From: Siphonodentalium dalli
Lineage: Eukaryota; Mollusca; Scaphopoda; Gadilida; Siphonodentaliidae
Assembly (NCBI GenBank): GCA_032622095.1
Contig: CP136069.1
Location: forward strand, 68,533,319 to 68,597,318
Reading direction: 5' to 3'
DNA: 64,000 nucleotides
Of this stretch, positions 42,480-51,416 are shown piece after piece. The notes beneath the pieces were generated by a model. It saw nothing but the letters and a program-made list of their open reading frames with translations, ran no database searches and was not told where the DNA came from. The position numbers were made by a program, and so were the translations under genes. Position 1 is the stretch's first letter, and every line of letters begins with the position of its first letter.

Positions 42480-44950
42480 TTAGTTATCCTGAAAGCGTTG
42501 CGGCTTTCTCACTGTTTGTCTCATATTGTAAGGTCTAGGTAGACAGGCATTGTCTCTCTGATTTTTACTAGAATCATTATTCCCAATATCATTATCAACA
42601 ATTTCCGGACAATCAATGTTTCCGAAAGAGAAAGCGGACCAATCTGGCAGGGATGAACCGGTGCCAGATTCATGTGAAACCTTTTTAGATTCAGAGAATT
42701 TGAGCAATTGATCAACATGTCTCTTCCAAATGAGACCCTCAACTTCTACTGAATATGTCACCGGTCCAAGTATTTCCAAAATGATTCCCTTACTCCATTT
42801 TGGTTTATTTGCACGAAAATCTAATGTTAGGACTGTGTCCTTTGCATTAAACATTCTATGCGCTGATGGTTTCCTTTCCGCTGCTTTGGATGATTTCATT
42901 AACATGGAATCAGCCAAATTAGGCTTCAAGATATTCAATTTAGTACGCAACCGACGCTTCATTAACAACTCACATGGTGGATGTTTTGTTGCAGTATGTG
43001 GTGTCGTACGATAGGCCAACAGAAATTGACAATTTCTTGGAGAGTGAACCAGTAACACCATCTAATGACTTAATTCTCTCTTTAACTCTTTCGCTGCCAC
43101 CCCGCCACACGGACATACTCCCCAGTGCCAAGCATTCTGGGTGTAAATACAAGTATTTTATGTATATGTGGGTAATGCAATGACTATCGGGTAATTATCG
43201 GTGTATTTAGTTGAAACTTCACATGTGGGTATATATGACAATGACCTATCACCTGCCCCGACGTGGAGACCCATTCAATGTCAAAGCCTTTGGGTCACGT
43301 GCCATTGGCGGCCATCTTGGATTTGCTTTAATTTATGTTTTTCGGTAATTTTTTTCAATTCATATATGATTAAATGTTTGTTTTTTGTTCTATTGTTCTA
43401 TCCCATTAATTAATGCTTCACCAGTTAATCATATTCCGGCTACTATTCCGTATTTTTCACCGACCTCATTCCGACAGAATTTTTGGACGCTAAACTGATC
43501 AGCAGAAAGGAGGCCGCCAAGTCAATTATGATGTTTATTTTCCACTCGTATATCGCATCCATGCACCAAAAGTTAATTTGTCAATGGTATATTCTGGCTC
43601 GGACTGTACTCATAGAACTTCAGGAGTAGCATGACTTTGACTGACCTTTCTTCTAAATTGTCAGCACACACCAGCACTCTACATAAAATAAATGAAACCC
43701 CGTTGTAATGCAACAAAACAATATAATTACGACCCGTAAACCAGGTGCACCCCCGAACTCGCATAAATGCGTATTTGGCAGCGACTGGGTAACTCGCATT
43801 TATGCGAGCTTGGCATCGAAAGAGTTAAAGGATCTCACAAAGCGTTCTGCCTCTCCGTTTGAACTTGGATGGTAGGGGGCACTTTTGATGTGCTTAATAC
43901 AATTTGCTCTCAAGAAATCACTGAAATAATTCGACACAAATTGGGGACCGCTATCGCTGACAATTTCTTTAGGTAACCCATGAATTGCAAACAAATTTCT
44001 CAATACTTCCACCGTTTTCTCGGCAGATGTGGAACCCATTTCTACAACTTCTGGCCATTTGGACATGGCATCTATGACAATAAAAAACATCTTACCCCTG
44101 AACGGACCCGCAAACTCTATATGCAACCGACACCATGGACTATTTTGCCAAATCCAAGGGATTGAGGTGTCTTTTGGTGGTTTTTACGCATGTCGGTTAC
44201 AAGATTGACATGCACTAACAGTCTCTTCAATATGTTGGTCAATCGACGACCACCACACATGCAAACGTGCCAGCGATTTCATCTTAACTATTCCTGGGTG
44301 GGCTTCATGCAACATGTTCAATATAAAATCATGAAATTCTTTGGGAACAATAACCCCCAAGCCCCAAAGTTAACAACCTTCTTCCAATGACAATTCATTT
44401 TGTTTCTGTTGGAAAGGTTTGATTTCTGGAGACAAACTCTTCTCCTCTGGCCATCCATACAAAACAACAGATTTGACCTTTGATAAAACATAATCATTAT
44501 TTGTGGCATTGCAGATATCAATAGCACGCAATGGCAAGCGATCCAGCTGCTGTCTGTTTATCACAGAAGCTTCAAGTGTATGAATATCCTCAATATCATT
44601 ACCAATATCTCTAAGCGGAAGTCTTGAGAAGCAATCGGCATGGGCATTAGCTGTCCCGGCCTTATGTCTTATATCAAAAGAATATGCACCCAATTTTAGG
44701 GCCCACCTCTGAAGTCTGCTTGTAGCTAACACAGGAATTCCTTTCTTTCTGCCGAATATATATGACAGTGGTTTATGATCAGAAACAAGGGTGAAATGTG
44801 TGCCATAAAGGAATTCATGAAATTTGGTTACCCCGAATAAAATTGTGAGAACCTCTTTTTCTAAAGTTGAATAATTGTATCTGAACTGAGACATTTCTTC
44901 AATTTGGCTGCAAGTGTATGGCATTTTATGTGAGTCCGATTGCTCTGAGC
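42480..44950 (-). pseudogene. degenerate Gypsy-type pol: RNase H, zinc-binding domain, integrase
   Basis: On the minus strand, 44950-44530 encodes a Gypsy RNase H (YSTLEKEVLTILFGVTKFHE, LVSDHKPLSYIFGRKKGI, TSRLQRWALKLGAYSFDI, AHADCFSRLP). About 44340-44190 carries the H2C2 zinc-binding region, broken by frameshifts. Integrase core at 44126-43830 shows HIEFAGPF (the first catalytic Asp replaced by Glu), IVIDAMSKWPEV, SDSGPQF and NGEAERFV, i.e. the second Asp and the Glu are kept. After an inserted MITE (43086-43824) the integrase C-terminus continues (LLAYRTTPHTATKHPPCELL, KRHVDQLLK, ending RKPQRFQDN). Reverse transcriptase, protease and gag are missing at the upstream side. It is a dead, truncated element. 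Confidence 0.88.
43086..43824. mobile_element. 739-bp piggyBac-like MITE inserted in Gypsy integrase
   Basis: TTAA at 43082-43085 and 43825-43828, termini CTCTTTCGCTGCCA and TTGGCATCGAAAGAG. Removing it rejoins the integrase coding region across one TTAA. Near the right end are CTCGCATTTATGCGAG (perfect palindrome, 43793-43808) and a related ACTCGCATAAATGCG. No transposase frame. Confidence 0.88.
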
Positions 44951-45113
44951 AATCGATCTCGCATATCAAGCATGTTTGATATTTTCTCGGCCCGTGAGGC
45001 AAATTTCTCAAGTGTGCGCGGATGCGAGCCCGATTGCTGAGCTACCTGAGCGAGGCTGGCAAATCATATTACGACAGCGGTGCCATTTTGTATACAAATC
45101 AACAAGAGCAGCC
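44951..45113. other. junction between Gypsy remnant and foldback element
   Basis: Contains CCGATTGCTCTGAGCAATCG, a short perfect palindrome (44937-44956), at the point where RNase H similarity is lost. This may mark the truncation point. Confidence 0.4.
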
Positions 45114-45672
45114 TGAATTTCCTTATTCGAAAAATTTGGAAAAGTGTGGCAAATGACCATGGCAACGTCTTTAATAAAGCGAGACGAATTTTCCTGTGAA
45201 AAAAAAATCCGGGTCAAAAGTTCGAAAATAGTAAAAGTCCGAAAATAAACGGAAATTGTCCGAAACAAGTTCTGGGTCATAATCGGCCACCTCGGCCAAA
45301 ATTTTTGGGCCCAACATTTTTTGGGGCGAGTCCAAAAAAGTGGGTCGAATTTCAGTTTTCGCTCTGCTCGGTCGGGAAAATTTCGGAAAATGTGACCCAT
45401 ATTCATAAACGGCCACCTGGGCCGAACTTTTTGAGCCGAAAATTCCCGCTCTGATTGGTAAGCAAAAATTGGGGAAATGTGACAAATGATCATGGGAACG
45501 CCTTTAGTGTAAAGTTCGAAAATAAACGGAAATTGTCCGAAACAAGTTGGGGTCATAAACGGCCACTTCGGCCAAAATTGTTTCAACTTTTCATCTCGCC
45601 TTACTAATGACGTTGCCATGGTCATTTGCCACATTTTCCCAAATTTGTCGAATAAGGAATAAGTAAAGGAAT
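45114..45672. mobile_element. ~560-bp foldback element
   Basis: The left arm (AATTTCCTTATTCGAAAAAT, GGCAAATGACCATGGCAACG) is complementary to the right arm (CGTTGCCATGGTCATTTGCC, ATTTGTCGAATAAGGAAT) over about 75 bp. Inside, TTCGAAAATAAACGGAAATT + GTCCGAAACAAGTT and CGGCCAAAATT blocks occur twice in direct orientation, with a diverged middle. Long minus-strand frames here are repeat translations. Confidence 0.7.
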
Positions 45673-46210
45673 TCATGCTGCTATCAATAAGACGGTAGCA
45701 CACGAGCGAGCACATGTCGATAGTAAGTCACGTGCGATAAGGAACAATCCAAAAACGCATATTATTAGGTGTATATTTGAGAGCGCAAACTGCCATGTGG
45801 CTTTAAATCATGTTCGCCATTGCTCACAAAATTCTGTTTTCAGAAAATATCACATGGTTGTTGAATCAAGTGAAGTAACAACAAGCGCAATATACTTATG
45901 CTGTGCACATGGTACTATCTCGAAATATAAAATATAATATAACATAACAAAAATAGGTAGTGTATATAACTGAAAAATACTGTTAAGCAAATATAACGAG
46001 GTAGACTATTAAATGTGATGTAAACATTGTGTCAGTCACGTTATTAACATAATTGCGGATGTGCAAATTGTGATTTAATATCAATCGCTATCTAATTGTG
46101 AACCCATATTAAGTATCTTTCGCTATCAAATCGTGTGCGTATTGACTGGTATATCATAAAAGGTCAGATCAACGAAGTTTTATTTATTCCATAAAACACC
46201 GATTTTGAAT
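45673..46210. other. no recognisable feature
   Basis: AT-rich, with no supported exon. GAGCGCAAACTGCCATGTGG at about 45778 resembles 41553, on the far side of the Gypsy remnant. Confidence 0.3.
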
Positions 46211-46214
46211 AAAA

Positions 46215-46345
46215 GCATTTGAATTGCCATTGACGATGTTTGTTGAAAAAAATGGTAAGCACTGTAACAGTAATGTTTACATAACAATGGTGTCAATCAA
46301 CACGTGAAGCCAGTTATTGGAGAGCTATCAATAAACAATTACAGG
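46215..46345 (+). mobile_element. family B fragment
   Basis: CACTGTAACAGTAATGTTTA, ACATAACAATGGTGTCAA and GTTATTGGAGAGCTATCAAT match the family B copy at 14950-15020. Both ends are lost. Confidence 0.5.
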
Positions 46346-46685
46346 AAAAGATTATATATATTTTCCCATGTTATTATTGACGATTGCTTTACAGAGTTAC
46401 GTGAGGAAAGAAGATCTTTGGAAACGAAGCTCAATCTTGGGGACACTCGAGTCAGCATATTCATCAGCAGATTGTCTCAGCAATCAAGATAAAAAAAATA
46501 ATTTCAAATGATACCAAGATTATCACATCGGAAAGCAACTTCCACAAGAATTGTAAGAAATAACTCTTGCTTCAATGAAGGTTATGAGATTATCATATTA
46601 CGCGATATATAGAAATTGTCTTCAAAATTGTCGGTTATAACTGGGTAATCTTAATTGAAACAAGAGTTATATATAGATATTTCAC

Positions 46686-46732
46686 CTCAACCCAGTAAGC
46701 GATGAATTCTTGATAGTAAACCAAACCGTCAA
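46686..46732 (-). CDS. EF-hand protein locus 2, exon C
   Basis: A 47-bp exon bounded by CTTATTATTTGCAG / and / GTGAAATATC, entering in phase 1 and leaving in phase 0, exactly as in locus 1. It encodes DGLVYYQEFIAYWVE after a split codon. Joined to exon B (47859-48026) the loop reads DRNPVDGLVYYQE, which is 13 residues between Asp1 and the final Glu. Locus 1 has the canonical 12. Read-through past the donor would add 18 codons before TAA, so an alternative terminal form is possible. Confidence 0.75.
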
Positions 46733-47185
46733 CTGCAAATAATAAGCATAATATATTATCAGGTCCGATGGTCGTAAAGTTTGCAAAGACGCTTAAAATA
46801 ATGGGGACCCAACTAATCTCACTGTTGATCATCATGACATTTTTCGCGGTGTTCTCAATAATTCTGAGGCTGATTGTCAGGACATTTTGCACGTACATGC
46901 ATAGGTTACGTACACTAACAGGTGTAACTATCGAAATTGGTTTTAGCCCTTTGTGAACCAGAGGAATACCATAACCGACGGCTTGTTCCAAGAATGAATG
47001 TAATAGGTCTTTAATGGGTTATCTATACAAATCGCTATATCATCATTAGCCCATTTTATGGAACAAACTTTCCAACGTATCCCAAATGTAACAATTCTTA
47101 CTGTCCGGACTGTACTATATAAATCATGGCAGCAACAAAACACAACTAATTATCATCATGGAATAAATAATACCTTCTATACACA

Positions 47186-47649
47186 ATGTTCGACACCAAT
47201 CCAAATCTTAACCTTAACTTAAATAGCAACGGGGGTGCAGACGGAAACTATATTATAGATTTGACTAGTTCTGACAATACAACGGTAATTGACCTGGGCA
47301 GTGTCTGGATTGATTGATTGATTGATTGGGGTTTATTGTCGCTTTAGCAACTAAGGCCATATCACGACATTGCCATTTTAGTGGTGGAGGAAATCCGCAC
47401 ACTTGCGAAGAATCTAACAGTGATTTCAATGGCTGATAAACTCGTCAACCATGTGCGGCAAACCACCGGCCATCGGCGAGTAACTGGTAACTCCACCAGA
47501 TAACGATTTGGAAACATGTGGATTTGAACCCTTATCGCCAGCGCTGGAGGGCGAAACGGCTTGGATTTGTACCCCTAACCGATTGAGCTACCGAGCCCCC
47601 CGGGCAGTGTCTGGAAGACGACCCATGTGGCCATGACACCGCCCGAATA
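47186..47649 (+). other. short ORF interrupted by a SINE
   Basis: From ATG at 47186 the frame reads MFDTNPNLNLNLNSNGG, then NYIIDLTSSDNTTVIDLGSV. It stays open across the SINE target duplication and, with the SINE removed, ends after KTTHVAMTPPE at a stop near 47647. That gives about 54 codons. It could be chance or part of a mobile-element ORF; no homology is recognised. Confidence 0.2.
47310..47601 (-). mobile_element. tRNA-derived SINE with perfect 14-bp target duplication
   Basis: On the minus strand the head reads GGGGGGCTCGGTAGCTCAAT + CGGTTAGGGG (box A) and GATAAGGGTTCAAATCC (box B). A ~200-bp body and an (AATC)n tail follow. GGGCAGTGTCTGGA is duplicated exactly at 47296-47309 and 47602-47615. 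The perfect duplication and intact Pol III boxes indicate a recent insertion. The tRNA head lacks cloverleaf integrity as a gene, so it is not a tRNA. Confidence 0.92.
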
Positions 47650-47858
47650 ACGTTTCTAATCTGTACATATTATTATACTGATCTGGCATATGTAATATAC
47701 ATGGATGATGTTATTCCACAAACAATTAGTTAGACATTCACAAATTAATTATTTAAAAGTGCAGTGTTGACTACATGTCTTAAACCTTTCAGTCATACAT
47801 GTATTTCCTAATAGTCCCATTGGTGAGACTTGAACCCTTATAGTTATAAATGACAAAC

Positions 47859-48026
47859 CTGGATTTCTATCCATCGACTTGGCGAATTTCTCATAGTCAT
47901 CCCGATCCAGCACATCGTCAGCATTCACGTCGTATAAAGCAAACAATTCATTGTGGAATTCTAACAACTCCTGTTGGTTGGTTTGCATGTAATGCATATA
48001 CTCGGTACGAGATACCACTTTGTTAC
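47859..48026 (-). CDS. EF-hand protein locus 2, exon B
   Basis: A 168-bp exon bounded by TATTTGTTCCAG / and / GTTTGTCATT, in phase 1 on both sides. It completes loop 2 (DSDGNKVVSRTE across the A|B junction), continues YMHYMQTNQQELLEFHNELF, and carries loop 3, DVNADDVLDRDD. It ends KSMDRNP plus one base. One codon longer than its locus 1 counterpart; the extra residue falls in loop 4. About 50 bp 5' of the acceptor on this strand, CATTCCACGACGAATTGTC resembles the exon's own ATTCCACAATGAATTGTTTG, perhaps a partial duplication. Confidence 0.87.
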
Positions 48027-48739
48027 CTGGAACAAATAGAACAGATGACAATTCGTCGTGGAATGCATAAAACTCTGGAACTTGGAAAAAATTGAACAGA
48101 AACATCATTTTGATACAGGTATTTTGAGGGAGTTGAGGATAAATATGTGCATTTTGTACACAAATGTCACGTTCAAAAATGAGACGGGAAATATAACCCA
48201 TATAGACTTACAGTCGAGCCCACTTCCTCCTTATGTTTGTACTGGACATAATACGAATCATTATGTTGTATCATAATATATATAATATTGTTTGATAGGA
48301 ATACAATAATATTAAGCCAAATTTGTGGGATGTGCGGTTGGAACACATGGACTGCCATTAATATTGATGAATACAATCTGAAACGTTTTACAATTGTTAG
48401 CATTGGTTCAATGTTAGTGGTCTGTGTTCCTTGCAGGTGGCGTGTACTTCATTTGCATGTACAATGTTTTTTAATTTGAGTAAGCAATTCATTCATGTTT
48501 ATGGAAGATCGCACAACATAATAATTATCGTACGTGACACGTAGTGGAGCAACCACACATGATGTGCCTCAAATTTGCTTTTATTGGAGACAAAGTTAAG
48601 AATAATTTATGTAACATCATGCTGTGGTTACGATGGAGATGACTTGCCAACTTGACAAGACGAGTCGTGGATTGTGCATCTTGTCTGGATTCTGGCCCAC
48701 AAATCCAAAATGACGTAAGCTAAGCAACGAAATTGGTCC

Positions 48740-48958
48740 AAATGAAATTAATAGGCATAAATCACATTCTTCGTAAGTTGTGAAGTAGTTACTTTCATTT
48801 TCATCGCGATGCTTCATTCACAATTCCGCGTTTTTGTTTTTGCAATCTCCACTGTCGCTAACTGGAAGTCACGTGACAATTTCTCGAAAATCCATACCCG
48901 CGATCTTTGAAGAAATCATTGATGGATATACAAACAAATATAAGACGTCATTCACCTG
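48740..48958. repeat. ~220-bp direct repeat, copy 1
   Basis: AAGTTGTGAAGTAG, TGCAATCTCC, GCTAACTGGAAGTCACGTGA, CAATTTCTCGAAAATCCATA and CCCGCGATCTTTGA recur in the same order at about 50836-51030. It ends at the MITE in the A-B intron of locus 2. Confidence 0.7.
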
Positions 48959-48965
48959 CGCTTAA

Positions 48966-49383
48966 CCCTTTACCCAACAGAACGGCCCTGTGCCAATGCA
49001 TTCTCTTATATATGCGAGTCGACCATAGGTCGCCTCGCATATATAAGAGAATGCATTGGCTTAACACATATTCAAAATGATAAAATTGTCCAAGAATGTA
49101 GAAAAATATTATAAAAATTGTTAAAAAATGTAAGAAAAAATTATTAAATTGTAAAAGAATGTAAGAAAAAATGGCCAATGCATTCTCTTATATATGCGAG
49201 GCGACCTATGGTATATATAAGATAATGCATTGGCACAGGGCATAACTGTAACCATCACAATGTGGTCAATGAACCGGTTCCAATGATATCCATATTTGTA
49301 TGGTGTTACTGAGACAGACCGAAGATATTTTAGGCTGTTGAAGCTTTATTTGGGCGTTTTTGGCCGTTTTGTTGGGTAAAGGG
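48966..49383 (-). mobile_element. piggyBac-like MITE with two hairpins, copy 4
   Basis: TTAA at 48962-48965 and 49384-49387; termini CCCTTTACCCAACA and TTGGGTAAAGGG. Same orientation as copy 3. The first hairpin (48992-49060) is intact. The second (about 49172-49235) has lost part of one arm (GGTATATATAAGATAATGC), so only one perfect hairpin remains. It lies in the A-B intron of EF-hand locus 2. Confidence 0.88.
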
Positions 49384-49487
49384 TTAAGGTATAAACAACC
49401 ACCTGGTGGTTGCTATTACTCTACGTCCCTGCAAATTAATAAAGAAGAATATTCATCGAGCACCCAATTATAAATGGATGAACGTAC

Positions 49488-49609
49488 CGTCCGAATCATA
49501 CGTCTGAAAGGCTGTTTCCATCTCATCATAAGTAAAGTATCCGTCAAAATTATAATCCATGGACATAAACAGATGCATCGCTGTCGTCTCGTACGGCTTC
49601 AAGTCAACC
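49488..49609 (-). CDS. EF-hand protein locus 2, exon A
   Basis: A 122-bp exon bounded by TCTTATTTCAG / and / GTACGTTCATCC, phase 2 in and phase 1 out. It encodes VDLKPYETTAMHLFMSM, loop 1 DYNFDGYFTYDE, the 8-residue spacer METAFQTY and DSDG, the start of loop 2. It differs from locus 1 exon A by two fewer codons at the N-side and many substitutions, but the splice phases and loop placement are the same. No acceptor array lies next to it, unlike locus 1. An exon ending in the compatible phase is proposed at 60893-60980. Confidence 0.87.
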
Positions 49610-50640
49610 CTGAAATAAGAAACTAAGAGGTTAAAGATGCATAATCCGGTTAAGCGCCCCTCAATTAACATTTATCTGTATTCGGGGGTAAACAAATATT
49701 TAGTTCGAGTCGAGAAACCCACCTATCAAAACTCAAGAGATATTAGATATCGATTTTTGAAGTCTATTATTTTTCACAATCGAGAATTATTAGTGGCCCA
49801 GTAAACAGTCGACGAGTCGACGGTCTCGGACCAAATTGTGGATGACGATGGATGACTCTAAAATCAAGAGGCTTTCTGTTGATAATAAGGCCAAATTTCG
49901 TCGAACAACATGTTGATAAATAACACGTTTCGGGCAATTTTATACTATAGTTGACAGTGGTTAGCATTATTTTTGGGCAATTAATCGATTCTGATAACTG
50001 AAGCGGCATTTCTAAAAATGTTCAACGGTTGTCGGAATCTGATTATATTTGGACCATCGAATCGGATTGAGTGCCTTTAAAGCCACTTAATATTTTATAT
50101 GTCAGAAACATTCATATTGCAGTCACTTAAAAAATAAAATAGTTTGCCGAGTTGAACAGGCAAATGGGGAATGGTGCGAAGTTGTAGATTCAATATTTAG
50201 TATTGTGCAGTATTCGTGATTACACTCGGATATTGATTTTATCACATAATTTTAGCCCCTAAATCTGGACTCATATTTTAGGTAAAACACCCGTGTATTA
50301 TCGGCACGCGTATAAATGACTTGATAGCTTACCGCAATGATATCGATGGCAATGCCGGAACTTTAGTAGCATGTTAATCAGAATATATTTATGATATTCA
50401 ATTTGTGTTGGGTTATTTAGTGTTGACATTGAGATAACATGGGTGATAAGGGTGGTTGAACAATTTTGCCAACATGAAAAGACACATTTAAAATGGAACT
50501 ATATTTTTTCTTGAAGGTTTCTTTACTTCCTCTTTGGTTGTCATAAGGAAATAGTTATTATTTTTGTTTAATCCCAGCCGTTTCGATCTCGTATTTCCCT
50601 TGCTAAATGTGATTATGTGAGCAAATGGATCTCAAATTCG
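49610..50640. other. no recognisable feature
   Basis: Presumed intron 5' of exon A of locus 2. AT-rich, with no exon or repeat structure seen. Confidence 0.35.
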
Positions 50641-50649
50641 TCGCAATAC

Positions 50650-50752
50650 TATACGAAATTTATTAAACTCTCTACACAATTCGATTCGATCTTTGCTAAA
50701 GCTCGGGTCGAATCGAATTGAGTCCACTCGGTTAATAAATTTCGTATATAAC
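50650..50752. repeat. ~100-bp hairpin
   Basis: TATACGAAATTTATTAAACT and CAATTCGATTCGATC pair with GGGTCGAATCGAATTG and CGGTTAATAAATTTCGTATA. The loop is short (TTTGCTAAAGCTC). It is probably a small foldback element. Confidence 0.7.
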
Positions 50753-50835
50753 TGCGGCCCATTAGATATCCTCAATATTTCATGTGTGTCGTAATTACTA
50801 CCAATACAAAAATAGGCCTAAATAGCATGGGAATT

Positions 50836-51030
50836 CTTCGGAAGTTGTGAAGTAGCCAATTTCCTTTTCATCTAGTTGGCCCATTGCCGATACCGCAGTT
50901 TAGCAATCTCCTCACAGTTGCTAACCGGAAGTCACGTGACAATTTCTCCAAAATCCATACCCGCGATCTGTGAGAATTCACTGATGGATATAGAAAACAA
51001 ATTTAAAGAGCATTTGACCCAATGGTGTGT
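50836..51030. repeat. ~200-bp direct repeat, copy 2
   Basis: Diverged copy of 48740-48958 (GCTAACCGGAAGTCACGTGA, CAATTTCTCCAAAATCCATA, CCCGCGATCTGTGA). Confidence 0.7.
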
Positions 51031-51416
51031 GATTAGGTAGTTGTTAGTTGTCGATCAATTTGTTTATCGTTGTTTGCTTGGATTAATGATGAAGCAAGCA
51101 TGTGAACCCCAGAAACATAATGAAAACAAACAACAAGCATAAGCGCAAAATTAATCCCGAAAACGTTTTAGTCGAGGAGATATTACCAATTTTTCAGATT
51201 TAGACCATTATCTTTGTCGCCTGTTAGGATTTTGGCGCCGGATGTTTGCTAAATTCTACGGGTCATATATTATCATAACGAATCGAATGATATCGTCTTT
51301 ACTATAATGGCGATCAAAGAGTCCTGGTGCATATCAAGTCAACTGGATGCCACGATGGACTCCGTCTAGTATGGAGTGTAGCAGCCCCTTCGTTTTCTTG
51401 TTAACATGAAAAGCAA
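51031..51416. other. no recognisable feature
   Basis: Unassigned sequence before the second large inverted repeat. Confidence 0.3.

Noticed and set aside
45008-45715. 235-codon minus-strand open frame as Gypsy upstream coding
   Set aside because: It crosses a foldback element; the peptide mirrors the inverted and direct repeats and has no reverse transcriptase motif.
47523-47600. tRNA gene on the minus strand
   Set aside because: Box A and box B are present, but the cloverleaf is poor and a SINE body, AATC tail and 14-bp duplication follow.
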